Of a stretch of DNA of 64,000 bases, positions 1-11,157 are shown in pieces; the stretch's first letter is position 1, and every line of letters begins with the position of its first letter. The DNA comes from Monodelphis domestica. Its lineage: Eukaryota; Chordata; Mammalia; Didelphimorphia; Didelphidae. The DNA lies in the NCBI RefSeq assembly GCF_027887165.1, contig NC_077235.1, positions 10,747,033-10,811,032 of the forward strand, in the 5' to 3' direction. The notes beneath the pieces were generated by a model. That model had not been told where the DNA came from. It searched no databases and saw nothing but the letters and a program-made list of their open reading frames with translations. A program made the translations under genes and the position numbers.

Positions 1-189
1 GTCTTTGAAGTTGGTTATTCCGTACCTTTGTCCAGGGTAAGAACCAAGGCAGTGGGCTCCACACGAAAGGAGGAAAGAAGGGGAAGGAGGAGATAAGGGT
101 GGCATAAGCAGTGAGATGAGAGAAGGTATGTGTGGCCAGATAAGGGTTACATAGGAAAAGGTGGAAAGGAGAGGCAGAACCACCAGGGG

Positions 190-340
190 AGTGATGGATA
201 GATGGATAATGGCTAGGTGGGGAGTAGCTGGATGCATAATGAACAGATGGATGGACTGATTGATAATGGATAGATAGATAATGGCTCAGTGATGGGTAAA
301 TGGATGGTGGATGGATGGATGAAGGTGGATAGTCACACAG
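190..340. repeat. Degenerate (TGGA)n/(GATG)n microsatellite
   Basis: Repeated gatggatag, tggatgga and gataatgg words recur for about 150 bases with many substitutions. This is an old, impure tetranucleotide repeat. No gene is seen in bases 1-436 around it. Confidence 0.8.
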
Positions 341-436
341 GGATTTATGCTTTCTTTCTGATGTTTGATGATGCACCCTGACCCTAGTGGGATGGAAGGC
401 ATGCTTCTTGTCCTTATTCTTTTAGCACCTAATGGA

Positions 437-682
437 GCAAGTGCACAACTTGGAGTCAGGGAGACATAAGCTCATTCCTGCCTCAGATATTTTCTAGTCA
501 AGTGACCTTGGAGAAGCTCCTTATCCTCTCTGCCTCAGCTTCCTCATCTGCAAAATGAGAATATCAGTAGCACATAGCTTTTAGGATTGTTGTGCACATC
601 AAAAGAACTACTGTAACCAAATTACTTTGGAAATCACTAACGGTCACGTGAATGTCAATGATGTCAGCTATTATTATTATTT
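437..682 (+). mobile_element. MIR/THER-type CORE-SINE
   Basis: The sequence reads as a diverged MIR in sense. It has 'ttggagtcagggagacataagc', then 'aagtgaccttggagaagctcc', then 'cctcatctgcaaaatgagaat', and ends near 'gtcagctattattatt'. These match in order the box B side, CORE and 3' end of MIR. It is an ancient, inactive copy. Confidence 0.75.
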
Positions 683-825
683 ACTTTTTCTGATTATTAC
701 TCTACTCCTGATCTCAGGATCTGGACTGCCCTACAAACAAGAAGGTGGAGGGGGAAAGGGAAGGTCCTCAATGACTTCCTTTAGTGCCCTCCTCAGGGAG
801 GGCATTATTCCAAAATGCTTCTTCA

Positions 826-1086
826 CAGTTAGGTGATACAGTGGATAAAGTACCTGGCCTGGAGTCAGGAACACCTGAGTTCAAATCAGGCCTCAGGTAT
901 GTACTAGCTTTTGACCCTGGGCACATTATTTCTGCCTGCCTCAGTTTCCTCATCTGTAAAATAGGAGTGATTATAGCATCTATCTCCCAAGACTGTTGTG
1001 AGGCCCAAATGAGAGTTTAACTATAGAGAACTTAGCCGAGTGTCTGGCACGTAGTAAATGCTATATAAATGGTAGCTATTATTGTG
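826..1086 (+). mobile_element. THER1/MIR-family CORE-SINE, near full length
   Basis: The tRNA-like head ('gtggataaagtacctggcctgg', box B-like 'gagttcaaatc') is followed by the CORE ('cctcagtttcctcatctgtaaaat') and a tail ending 'gtaaatgctatataaatggtagctattatt'. Head, CORE and tail are all present, so this is one of the better-kept CORE-SINEs here. The tail is of the L2-mobilised type. Confidence 0.8.
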
Positions 1087-1878
1087 AACCTTACGTTCAT
1101 ATTTCTTCTTTCTTCTGTGCTCTAAGAACCAATGTGGATTTAAATTCAAATTGAAAGTTAAGTAAAAAAAATTAAATGTCACTTGAGTCTGTGTAAGCCA
1201 CAGGGCAAAGTCAGAAGATAATCTGGCATTTTGAAACACAGCTTTGGGAGTTGCCGTGATGTGTACTAATAGATGTCCTCATTTGGGCCCAGCTCTGAAT
1301 GCTCACAAATATGCTTATGTGCAGGGCCTGAATACTTGGCAAACTGAGCTTGGGGAAGGAAGACGCACAAGTCTTGGGCCCAGATGGAAGAAGTAGGAAC
1401 AATGGATGGATGTTGCAAAGAGACTTACTGTCTAAGGAGCAGAGCAGCCAGACAGTCAACACCACAGTTGAAGGTGGACAGGGAAACCTTGGAGTCAAGG
1501 TGGGATCACTCTTTATCAGGGAGGACGGAGGAGGGGGATCCTTATTCAAGGTGGGGCTGGACCAAATGGACTCTGAGTTTGTGCTCTCCAAGTGTGATAT
1601 CATGTGATCAAAGGACCTTCACATCAAAAGACTCTAAGTGGCCATAGCCTTCCGATCCGGAATCTTCTGCCAGTGAATATTACGAAATGGAAATAAGCTA
1701 TTGGCCAGAGCACTCTCGTGTCATACCTGCCACCATGATGTTTGATCTGTCTGAACGATAAAGAGAGACAACATGAAGAATTTAAAGTATATTGATATAT
1801 AATCTAGCGCTGTGGCTGGTGTGTAATAGGTGACATCAAACAATAGGTGGCATTTCTCTAGCCCTCAGAGGTTTGTGA
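1087..1878. other. Single-copy DNA, no gene seen
   Basis: No recognised repeat and no convincing reading frame. Overlapping short frames at 1211-1647 on both strands have ordinary non-coding composition. Confidence 0.5.
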
Positions 1879-2085
1879 AACCCTTTACATACATTATCCC
1901 ATTGGAGGCTCACAACTATCTTGGGAGATAGGTGCTATTATTATCCTCATTTAATAGATAAGGAAATTGAAACTAAAAGAGGTTAAATGACTTGCCCAGG
2001 ATCACATAGCTGATGAATGTGCAAGGCAGGATTCAGACTCCGGTCTTTGTGAATCCAAGTCCAGTGTGTTATTTTCCATTTCATA
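1879..2085 (-). mobile_element. MIR, antisense
   Basis: The reverse complement matches MIR. Visible parts are 'ctttacatacattatccc', 'attattatcctcatttaatagataagg', 'gaggttaaatgacttgccc' and 'caggattcagactccggtc'. Ancient diverged copy. Confidence 0.8.
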
Positions 2086-2274
2086 TAGCACCTTCATAAG
2101 ATCTCTAACTTGAATTCAAAACTAAGAAGTTTTTCAGATGTGGGGAAAGTTTGGTTTCCAATTAGATAGTGTTTAAGCACCTCTTGGAGTAGCTTAGGCC
2201 ATTTAGAGTTGGCTTCTCAGATTTCTGATTCTCTAGCTATGTCCATCAAATTGCAAATAGCCATTTGTACCTAG

Positions 2275-2500
2275 AGAGTAAAACTTGGACCCAGCAAGAC
2301 CTGGGTTCAACTCCCTCTATGTGATTTAGAGCAAGTCACTTAACTTCTCTTCTTAGTTTTCTCATCTGTAAATTGGGTATAATAATATCAGTTGTACCTT
2401 CTTCACGAGGTCATCGTGAGACTCAAAGGGGATCATTTATACGAAAAACATTTGAATAATTTTAAAGTCTTACATGCAATCCAATTACTATTTATCCCAA
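2275..2500 (+). mobile_element. MIR/THER CORE-SINE
   Basis: 'agacctgggttcaactcc', 'gcaagtcacttaacttctc' and 'ttttctcatctgtaaattggg' appear in MIR order. A loose 3' part reaches about 2500. Old copy. Confidence 0.75.
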
Positions 2501-4190
2501 TCAATAATAAGGTAACTAATTGAATGAATCAAAGAATGACCACTGAGAGATATGCCAAGAAATTTAGCAAGGATATTGGACCTTATCTGAGTAAAGAAAG
2601 AAGTATTGAGTCAGACACAGAGTAAAAGGCCTTGAGAACTAAAAAGAATTAGGGCCCCTTTCTTTCCTTTCCTACAGCTAGAGCCGTGAGAATACTCAGG
2701 CTGACTTCTAGTACTCTTTAATAGGTATGTAAAAAGAAGGTATGGCTTGACCTCAGTGAGACCAACAGTGACCTATGAAATCACCAGTGTTCACTCCTGA
2801 TGGCATATCTGGAAGCTTATTAAAATGCACCGATCATCTGAAAGCCTGGGTTAGGCACTATGATGCTACCTGATGCTAGGAAAACACTGACTTGCTGGAA
2901 GGGCATGCAAATGAGCAGTTGGTAAAAGAAAGGGTCAGTCAATGCTTGTGAGTATGACAAAGGTGACCTGGATGGGGAGAATGAAGATTCTGTGTCTCTT
3001 AGCATCTTGATTGGGAATCCAAATGGACTGTTGTCTGTGCTTGATGGTGAAGGAACCTGTGTTCTGGAATAAGTAGCTTCTAATGGAGTTCCCTTATAAA
3101 TCGATGATGGACAAGTCCTGCAAGAACCTTATGGCAGATTCAAGTCATCAGTGAATGGGTTTGTTTGGACCAAATAAGGTTCTGCCTGAGGGAGAGTTGG
3201 AGAGCTATGGCTGATTGTCCGCCATCATTTCTGTCATACGGCCCCTACCTCCAGAGTTTCTGCAGTAAAACCAAACTGCCCTCCAATATAAAAAGCATCA
3301 AAAGTTCTCTGGTCCCTTGGTTCGTGCTTCACATTTTGTCCCTGGGCTATCCTGCCCTCCCTTCCCTTCTGTACTTCCTACTACACCACTTTGTGTCTGA
3401 CCCACATCTACCCCTATTCATGGAAGTTCAGTTGTTCTTCTCATATCACATTCAAAACGAGTGACCTGAAGCTTGATTCTGCCCACCTACCAGATGTCTC
3501 ACTCCACTCAAGTGCTTAATTACAAGAGTTTGATTTGTGGCCAATTAGCATTCAGGGCTTTTGTTCCTTCAATGTGAATGTGACCTCCACTTTCTCATAT
3601 TATCCCAATACCATTAACGTCACTTTTTAAAAACTAATGAAAAATAGCTAAATGTAGGAAAATGCCTTGTTGTTATTTCGTAATTCGCCTTAAAGTCATT
3701 TGACAGAATAACTTGGCCTTCTTCCCATTCGATGGTTCAGATGCAGAGTTTTAGCTTTTTCTGCAAAACAGCCAGGTCATCATGCCCACTGAAAAAGTGA
3801 TCACATCAAGGACTCAAATTGGCCCTGAATTGCGGCCATCCTTCCCATTTGTCACAAGTCCCAGCTTGAGAAACCAGCATGAGAAAGAAGGAGATGTGTT
3901 TAGTTGTGAATATAACTGTGGGAACATCTACCCCCTACCCACAACACCTCCTTTACAAAGAAAAACACTTCTGGGAAGATATGGGCCTAGTTTACTGTTG
4001 TTTTGGCTATCAGCAAACAGGCTAGGATGAGTGGGCTATCAACACAAAAGCACTTTATTGCTGCAAAAAACTGTTCTGGGCTCCCTCTACTCTCAAAACC
4101 ACAAATCACTGTAATGCACAACTGTGTGACTGCAAAGGGAAGAAAACCACCAACATTATACCATGGCACCCTCTGGCATGCATAACATTC
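2501..4190. other. Single-copy DNA, no gene seen
   Basis: No recognised gene or clear repeat. The 99-codon frame at 3165-3464 (+) has no recognisable domain. Weak SINE-like fragments may lie near 3070-3110. Confidence 0.5.
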
Positions 4191-4194
4191 TCTG

Positions 4195-5050
4195 ATTGAA
4201 TTTTTATGCTTCCCTATTTGGATAATATGTATTTACCAAAGGGACAACAGGATAGCTGCTGCCTATAGAAATGTGCTGTGGAAAGTTTTCTATGAAAGCC
4301 TGACTGCTCCCCTCTTTTATTCTTCTCATCAAAGACTTCCTTGTTACATATACAATTTTTATGAAGATTTAATAGAAATGACAGGAGAAAACAACCATCT
4401 GGCTGGGTAATACCTTCTTGATCACCATTTTTGGTACTTTTTGGCCAGTATGGATTTTGTTATATCCAACTGCTTTGCAAGACTTCATTTTCTTAAATTT
4501 CCTTATACAGCACATTTCAGGCAGAGCTGTCGTGAGTCCAGATAGGGAGGTTCTCCTGTCATCAAATGTCAGCTTCTTTTAGTAGTAAAAACAAATTGCT
4601 TAAAGAAATGCTGATAGACGTGTTCCATTTTGTATGTATTTTTTTGTTTTCCTTTCAAATTTATCTATAAATTGCCTCAGTATGATGTCTCTTAGTTGGG
4701 TCTTATGTCAAACTTTCTTCAGGAAAATATTTTTCTCAACTACATGATGTTATTTTGTGAAGTAGTATTGTTTTACACTCTTCTGTAATTTTTCTGAGTA
4801 ATGCTTTATGTTGTTGTACCTTGTATCAGTGTTGTTCTTGGCTGCTGTGTCTCTCTGCTTGATAAGGAAATCATTAGGTTTTTCTCCAGGGAAGGTTTGG
4901 GGCCTTTGGTTCCCCTTATTGGGTCCATTACTTTATATTTGTTAAATGTCCTTAATGAAATAGTGATAATCAGAGCCAATATCTTTGCTTTTATCTATTT
5001 CCTATTTTCCAAGGCACTAAGTTGCTTAAGTAGGTCAGCTTAGAGCTTTT
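4195..5050 (-). mobile_element. RTE/BovB-like LINE fossil, N-terminal half of reverse transcriptase (inverted piece)
   Basis: On the minus strand, degraded frames give peptides typical of RTE-clade ORF2. Around 4470-4510 reads like IRKFKKMKSCKAVGYNKI, resembling the 'IRKLKNGKAxGPDxI' block of RTE reverse transcriptase. Around 4270 reads like EQSGFHRKLST, resembling 'EQAGFRxGxST'. The region is AT-rich and heavily mutated, so the element is long dead. It points opposite to the piece at 5222-5905, which carries the next part of the same domain. Confidence 0.6.
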
Positions 5051-5129
5051 ATAATTGCCCTTTTTATGTTTACCTTTTCACTGGGTGTTGATTTTAGCCT
5101 AACTAACCTATGGTCTCACTGCACAGTCA

Positions 5130-5206
5130 GCTGCCTCTTAATTTATATTTATATATAAATATAATAATATATTTATAATATAAAATAATAAAAAAAAATC
5201 AAACTG
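5130..5206. repeat. AT-rich low-complexity tract
   Basis: A run of ata/tat words followed by an A-run sits between the two opposed RTE pieces. It could be the degraded inversion junction or a simple expansion. Confidence 0.8.
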
Positions 5207-5221
5207 ATAAACGGTGAGTTA

Positions 5222-5905
5222 AGTTTAAGCTATGGTTTTATTCAGGGGCATGTTGGTCTATGTTTATTTTACACAGAATGCCAATAGAAGAGGGCTTATC
5301 TGTTGAAATCATCTAGATACTACTGATTTTTGATAATGTCTTGTAGATTGTGGCTAGCCTGGAACCTCTACAGAGTCTTCTAAGTAAGATTCATAACCTT
5401 CTGAAAGAGTTCAGCCTAACAGTCCACAGAAGAAAAGCCAAAAGACAGAGGAATGCCTTTGCTAAGCAATCAAGCAGCTCATTGAGCTCATTCATCAGTA
5501 CACCTATTTTGGACAGACACTGAGGATAAACAATTAGTTGGGTCTGTAATTAAATCTCAGGAAGGGAGCAGGCTGGATTACAATGTGGAAATAGGGTAGC
5601 ACTTGATTACCTCAAGCTTTTCCTTGAAGAAGAAAAGTATCTTGTAAACACCAGTATTCACCAAGAGATGGTCTATGACAGAATTGTGGAATGCCACAGT
5701 CTTCTAGGAATCCAAATAGTGGGGCAGCCAAAGGGCAAAAGAGAATTATATGATAGATGTAAATAGGATGCAGCCTATTACCAAAGATAAATTGCATGCA
5801 ATAAGTAGCATAATAATACCAGAGATTTATGACCGAAAAACGAGGTAGACCAGTCACATGAGGGCACGAGATTACAGATAGACAGCCTGTGTCAACACAG
5901 GCTAT
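5222..5905 (+). mobile_element. RTE/BovB-like LINE fossil, C-terminal half of reverse transcriptase
   Basis: Plus-strand frames resemble RTE ORF2 from the active-site block onwards. Near 5325-5425, DNVL, then IVASLEPLQSLLSKIHNLL, resembles 'FADDIVLIAxSxEELQxML'. Near 5500-5560, YFGQTL followed by a diverged block resembles 'YLGQTIxxDNxL'. Near 5835, KRGRPV resembles the terminal 'RGRPxxRW' motif. Many breaks; inactive. It continues the domain that begins in the inverted piece to its left. Confidence 0.6.
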
Positions 5906-6270
5906 AACATATAACTATAAATTCTGTAACCTATGTTATGTTATTGGGTAGACTCTCTTTGGAGGATTTATGGGAGGTAATAGACAAATAACACAAGATG
6001 AGAAGGTAGGAATGGCTTATGATTGGATGAAGTATCCACAGCAAGAAGAGCATAGATCCATAAAAGCATTGATATACATTTGTTCGTTATTCTTTCATTG
6101 CCAGCTCTAGCACTTCCTAATTCTCCCCTTGAAGAGTGTTGAGTACACATAGCTGAAAGGCTTCCACATAATCTACAAATCTTTGTCTGCTTTCATTTCT
6201 TAATCTTGAGACATATTTTCTAACATTTTCCACAAAGTTCTTCTTTTCCAACTTTGTCTTGAATTGACTA

Positions 6271-7745
6271 AGGTGTTTTTTTTTAATTTTTAAAAAATTC
6301 AATTTATTTTTCCCTCAATTACATGTAAAAAGAATTTTGAATCTTTTGCTGGGTCAATGGGTTTGTACTGTTTTATAGCCTTTTAGGCATAGGCTCAAAC
6401 TGCTCTGCAGAATGACTGAATCAATTCACAACTCCCCCAACAGTGTATGAGTGTCTCAACTTCCTCACATCCCCTCCAAGTTTTGTCATTTTCCTTTTCT
6501 GTCATAATAGCCAGTCAGAGTTATTTTAATTTGCATTTCTCTAGCTAATGGTGGTTTAGAGCATTTTTATATGACTATGGAGAGATTTAAATTGCTTTGT
6601 CTCCCTTCCTTCCCACACTGAAATGGTAAGCAATCTGAGACATATTTTTTTAACCCCTCACCTTCCATCTTGGAATCAATACCGTGTATTGGTTCCAAGG
6701 CAGAAGAGTGGTAAGGGCTAGGCAATGGGGGTTAAGTGAGTTGCCCAGGGTCACACAGCTGGGACGTGTCTGAGGTCAGATTTGAACCTAGGACCTCTCA
6801 TCTCTAGGCCTGGCTCTCAATCCACTGAGCTACCCAGCTGCCCCTGATAAGGATTTTTCACGTGTAATCATGTAAAACATTTTTCCATATTAATATTTTT
6901 TTAGAAGGAAACTTGAACAAAAAAAAATTAAGAAAGAAAGTGAAAAAAATTTGCTTTGGTCTGGATTCAGATTCCATCAGTTTTTCCTCTGGAAGCAGAT
7001 GACTTTTTTTTGTCATGAATCCTTTGAGATTGTTCTGGATCATAACAGCTATTCTTTGTACAATATTTGTACGATGTTCTCCTGGTTCTGTTTACTTCAT
7101 ATTGCTTTAGTTTATGTAAGTCCTTCCAGGTTTTTCTGAGCTTCTCCTGTTTGTCATTTCTTATAGTACAATAATATTACATTACAACCACGTACTGTAA
7201 TCTACTCAGCCATTCCCCAGTTGATAGATATCACCTCACTTTTCAACTATTTGCCTCTGCAAAAGAGCTGCTTTCAATAGTTTTGTACATATAGATGCTT
7301 CTCCTTTTTGTTGTTAGGCTTTTTATCTCTTTGGGATACAGGCCTGGTGATGGTATTTCTGGGTCAGTGGGTTTGTACTGTTTTATAGTCTTTTAGGCAT
7401 AGGCTCAAACTGCTCTGCATAATGACTGAATCAATTCACAACTCCCCCAACAGTGCATGAGTGTCTCAATTTCCTCATGTCCCCTCCAAGTTTTGTCATT
7501 TTCTTTTTCTGTCATAGTAGCCAGTCAGAGTTATTTTAATTTATATTTCTCTAGCTAATGGTGATTTAGAGCATTTCTATATGACTATGGAGAGATTTAG
7601 TTGCTTTGTCTGAGAACTGTTTGTTCATATCCTTTGGCCATTTATTAATTGGGGAATGATTTGTGCTCCTATATATTGAATTCATTTCTCTATGTATTTG
7701 AGAAATGAGACTTTTATCAAAGAGATTTGTCATTTTTTTCACATT
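6271..7745 (-). mobile_element. L1 LINE 3' end (marsupial type), with internal duplication
   Basis: The plus strand shows the antisense of the marsupial L1 3' region. It has a T-rich left end, 'atggtaagcaatctgag', 'tgtaatcatgtaaaac', 'gttctcctggttctgtttac', 'cagccattccccagttgat', 'tttgggatacaggcctg' and 'ttttaatttatatttctctagc'. The block at about 6345-6602 is a second copy, roughly 95% identical by eye, of 7359-7616. It sits out of order inside the 3' UTR. A SINE is inserted at 6645-6844. Confidence 0.75.
6645..6844 (-). mobile_element. SINE1-type tRNA-derived SINE, antisense, inside L1
   Basis: The reverse complement has the head GGGGCAGCTGGGTAGCTCAG, box B-like 'ggttcaaatc', 'gtgtgaccctgggcaa', and the family tail 'cccttaccactcttctgcc'. 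Full length, moderately diverged. It splits L1 3' UTR sequence, so it is younger than that L1. Confidence 0.9.
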
Positions 7746-9060
7746 ATGACTATTGTGTTACTCTCCATCCTATTTCCCCCCCACTGTTTATCCTTTTCTC
7801 TCTCTCTCCTTTCATTCTGTCTAGCCCCAAAAGTGTTTAGTTTCTGACAATCACATGCTTCTGTTTGCTCTCTATTCTATCAGCTCCCCTCCCTTCTCTT
7901 ATCCCCTTTACCTCCCACTTCCCTGTAGGGCAAAATAGATTTCTATACCCAATTGATTGTCTATGCCCTTTCCTCTTTGAGTCAATTCTGGTGAGAGTAA
8001 GTATGGTTCACATGTTCACTTCCCACTTCCCCCATCTTCTCCTCCATTTTAAAAGCTCTTTCATGCTTCTTTTATTTATGTGAGATAAATTTTTCTCTTG
8101 ATTTTTTTATTTGGTCAATTTCAAACATTATTCCTTGGTTACAAAAATCTTGAGTGATATTTTATAACTCCTTTTACATTTGACCAATTCTACTTTGAAA
8201 AGAGTTATTTTTCCTCAGTGAATTTTTGTACCCCTTTTTTGCCATGGGGCCAAATTTGCCTGTCAAGAATTCTTTTCTTCAGTGCATTTTTGTATATCTT
8301 TTTCCATTTGGCCAATTCAGCTCTTTAAGAAGTCTTCTCTCCAGTTGATTTTTGAATCTCTTTTACTAATTAGCCTATTCTGTTTTTGAGGCTATTAATT
8401 TCTTCCAGATTTTTGGTACCTCCTTTACCAAGCTGTTGACTCTTTTTAAAAAACGATTTCCCTATATCACTCCCATTTCTTTACCCAATTTTTCTTCTGC
8501 CTCTCTTGTTTGATTTTTAAAATTCTTTTTGAGGTTCTCCATTAGTTCTTTTTGGCCTTGTGATCAATTCCTATTTTTCTTGGAGGTTATGGATGCAGCA
8601 GTATTGACTTTGTTGTCTTCTTCTTGGTTTCTGTTTTGGTCTTCCCAGTCACCAAAATAACTTTCTATGTTGAGTTTCTCTTTTTGTTTCCTCATTTTCC
8701 AGCCTTTTCCTCTTCTTTTCATTTAAAAAGGTGTTAAAGTTGATCTCTGTCTGTGATGAGGGAGCACTGTTCCAAGCTTCAGGTCCTAGGTGCACTTGTC
8801 TTCAGAGCTAGTGCTGGGGATCTCTAAATTTTCAGTTCTCCTTTGTTGGTATGATGTAAGATGTACTGGGTTTAATATTCTCCTGACCTGTGCTCTAGTC
8901 TGGGAGTAACCATGAGCACTCTTTTCCCTCTTAGAACTGTGCCCAGGGTCCCCTGCTCTCCTGTGGCCACAAGCGCTGGTGTGTCCTAGTGCTCCTCCTC
9001 TCCCTGAGACCAAGACCCAGGACTCCAGTTGACTGAGTTTTAAGATCCATGTTTGTTCAG
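7746..9060 (-). mobile_element. L1/half-L1 ORF1 and 5' region fossil
   Basis: On the minus strand, 8100-8760 reads as degraded L1 ORF1 coiled coil: Lys/Glu/Asn-rich heptads such as KELMENLKKNFKNQTREAEEK, then repeated 'fakNWPNGK...TKMH' and 'RIGQM' blocks. 8760-9060 is a GC-richer 5' UTR-like part. 7746-8090 is pyrimidine-rich sequence I associate with marsupial L1 relatives. The roughly 3.7-kb ORF2 expected between the 3' end and ORF1 is absent, as in half-L1 (HAL1) elements or a later deletion. Confidence 0.55.
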
Positions 9061-9119
9061 TTTGGAGGATCTTGCCAAGATCTTCACAGAAATTTTCGAT
9101 TTCATCCTCTTTTAATTAA

Positions 9120-9182
9120 AATATTTTAATTTAATTTTTAATTATTTATATTATATAATAATTATTATGATTAGCACATAAT
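9120..9182. repeat. AT-rich low-complexity tract
   Basis: Alternating 'aattaaaatatttt' and 'ttatataataattatt' words. No further structure seen. Confidence 0.75.
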
Positions 9183-9432
9183 TTACAGTATCTTCACAGT
9201 CCTTTTGTTTATACCTATCATGAACTTTGCAAGGTGAGACAACCAAATAAATATCCCATCAAAAATTGTTCCTTGTTGCCACACTATAAAACCAAGTGTA
9301 GTTACTCCTTTGTTTACTCTCCAAGAAGAGGCTATGAGGCATCCTTCCTTCCATTTCCCTGAATCGTTTTTGTCCTCCATTTTCACATATAGCAAGGATA
9401 TTACTCTTGGTGTGGCTCTAGTCTTCTTGGAT

Positions 9433-9621
9433 TAAAAAATAAAACCTTTAACTTCTACCTTAGAACCAATTCTAAGGCAGAAGAGTGGTAAGGACTAGGC
9501 ATTGGGGTTAAGTGACTTGCTCAGGGTCATTCAGCTGGGAAGTGTTGGAGGCCATATTTGACCCTAGAACCTCCTGTCTCTGGGCAGAACTCTCAATTCA
9601 CTGAGCCACCCAGCTGTCCCC
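9433..9621 (-). mobile_element. SINE1-type SINE, antisense, with target-site duplication
   Basis: The reverse complement has the SINE1 head, box B region and tail 'taaggactaggcattggggtta'. A 10-base direct repeat cttcttggat flanks it at 9423-9432 and 9622-9631, so the insertion is complete. Moderately diverged. Confidence 0.9.
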
Positions 9622-10059
9622 CTTCTTGGATATTTTCAATCGTATCACTGGACGAAGATTGTACATTTACAACATGAACAGCTAGCAACTATGTGATTTT
9701 GGGTGTGTCACCCCCTTTTTGCAAGTTGCCACTCTCAATGAGGAAGCATTTGCCTGTTGGCTAGGGAAGGGGTGGCGGGGGGCGGGGTTGGGGGGAAGGA
9801 AAAGAAAATGATCTGTTTCCAATGAACAATGTATGAAAATGACCAAATAAAAGAATGTTTTAAAAACTAAAAAAAATTTCCAATATAATCAGTCTCTTTT
9901 GTGATCTTATGCATTTTATTTTATGCACTTAAAGACATGGTTTTGAGGGGGCTTCGGTAGACTGTTCAAAGCAGGTCAAAAAAGTGAAGACCTCCTGGCC
10001 CAGATACATTCCTGGAGTTCATCAGGGCTAGGGAGATCCGCTGATTTGAGTTTATTGAC

Positions 10060-10262
10060 TAATCATGATATTTAGTATTTAGAATATTTTAAGGTTTGCA
10101 AAGTGCTTTATTTTATCCTCACAAAACATTGGGAGATAAGACATTATTATTATCCCCATTTTACAGTAGAGGCCACTGAGGATGACTTATGCAGAATCAA
10201 ACAGAGGTAGTGTTTGGGGTAAGACTGGAACTGAGATCTTCCTGACTCAAGGTCCACCAAGT
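10060..10262 (-). mobile_element. MIR/THER, antisense
   Basis: 'gtttgcaaagtgctttattttatcctcac', 'attattatccccattttacag' and 'actggaactgagatcttcctgac' appear in antisense MIR order. Old copy. Confidence 0.75.
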
Positions 10263-10449
10263 GGTTGCCACTTCCTGGCAGACCCAGAGTACTCTGTTGG
10301 ACAGAGAGCTGTGATTCTCATATTTTTTAATTTTTTAAATTTATTAAATTAATGAATTAATTTAGAATATTTTTCCATGGTTATATGATTCAACCCCATC
10401 CTTTTATATTTTTTAAATATTTAAAATTTAATTAATTAATTAATTAAAC

Positions 10450-10639
10450 AAAAACTTACCTTCCATCTTAGAATCAATACTGGGTATTGTCAGTCAGAAG
10501 AGTGGTAAGGGCTAGGCAATGGGGGTCAAGTGACTTGCCCAGGGTCATACAACTAGGAAGTGTGTGTGGTCACATTTGAACTCAGGACCTCAGGTCTCTG
10601 GGCCTGACTCTGAATCCAGTGAGTCCCCCAGCTTGCCCC
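10450..10639 (-). mobile_element. SINE1-type SINE, antisense, duplicate copy 1
   Basis: Full-length SINE1 in reverse, from 'ttaccttccatcttagaatc' to 'cagcttgcccct'. It is the first copy of the duplicated unit and shares private variants with the copy at 10962-11157. Confidence 0.9.
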
Positions 10640-10726
10640 TAATGAATCAATTTAGAATATTTTCCACGGTTACATAATTTGAACCTATTCTTTTATATTT
10701 TTTAAATTTTAAAAATTCAATTAATT

Positions 10727-10930
10727 GGGGGCAGCTGGGTGGCTCAGTGGATTGAGAGCCAGGCCTAGAGACGGGAGGTCCTAGGTTCAAATCCGGCCTC
10801 AGCCACTTCCCAGCTGTGTGACCCTGGGCAAGTCACTTGACCCCCATTGCCTAGCCCTTACCACTCTTCTGCCTTGGAGCCAATACACAGTATTGACTCC
10901 AAGACGGAAGGTAAGGGTTTAAAAAAAAAA
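10727..10930 (+). mobile_element. SINE1-type SINE, youngest-looking copy in the window
   Basis: Complete from GGGGGCAGCTGGGTGGCTC to an A-run. It has a box A-like tggctcagtgg and an intact box B ggttcaaatcc, the RNA polymerase III promoter pair of tRNA-derived SINEs. The direct repeat tcaattaatt flanks it at 10717-10726 and 10931-10940. The clean tail and match to the remembered consensus suggest a fairly recent insertion. It is not a tRNA gene. Confidence 0.93.
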
Positions 10931-10961
10931 TCAATTAATTGCTGAATTAAATAAAAAAAAC

Positions 10962-11157
10962 ACAACTCTTACCTTCCTTCTTAAAATCAATACTAGGTAT
11001 TGGTTCTAAGGCAGAAGAGTGGTAAGGGCTAGGCAATGGGGGTCAAGTGACTTGCCCAGGGTCACACAACTAGGAAGTGTGTGTGGTCACATTTGAACTC
11101 AGGACCCCAGGTCTCTGGGCCTGACTCTGAATCCAGTGAGTCCCCCAGCTTGCCCCT
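10962..11157 (-). mobile_element. SINE1-type SINE, antisense, duplicate copy 2
   Basis: Second copy of the duplicated SINE. It faces the plus-strand SINE1 at 10727, giving an inverted SINE pair about 30 bases apart. Confidence 0.9.

Noticed and set aside
6117-6302. 61-codon Lys-rich minus frame resembling transposase text
   Set aside because: The resemblance to hAT proteins is too weak and the frame runs into the L1 T-rich end.
10727-10930. tRNA-like box A and box B
   Set aside because: They belong to the SINE head. The sequence does not fold as a full tRNA and has the SINE tail.
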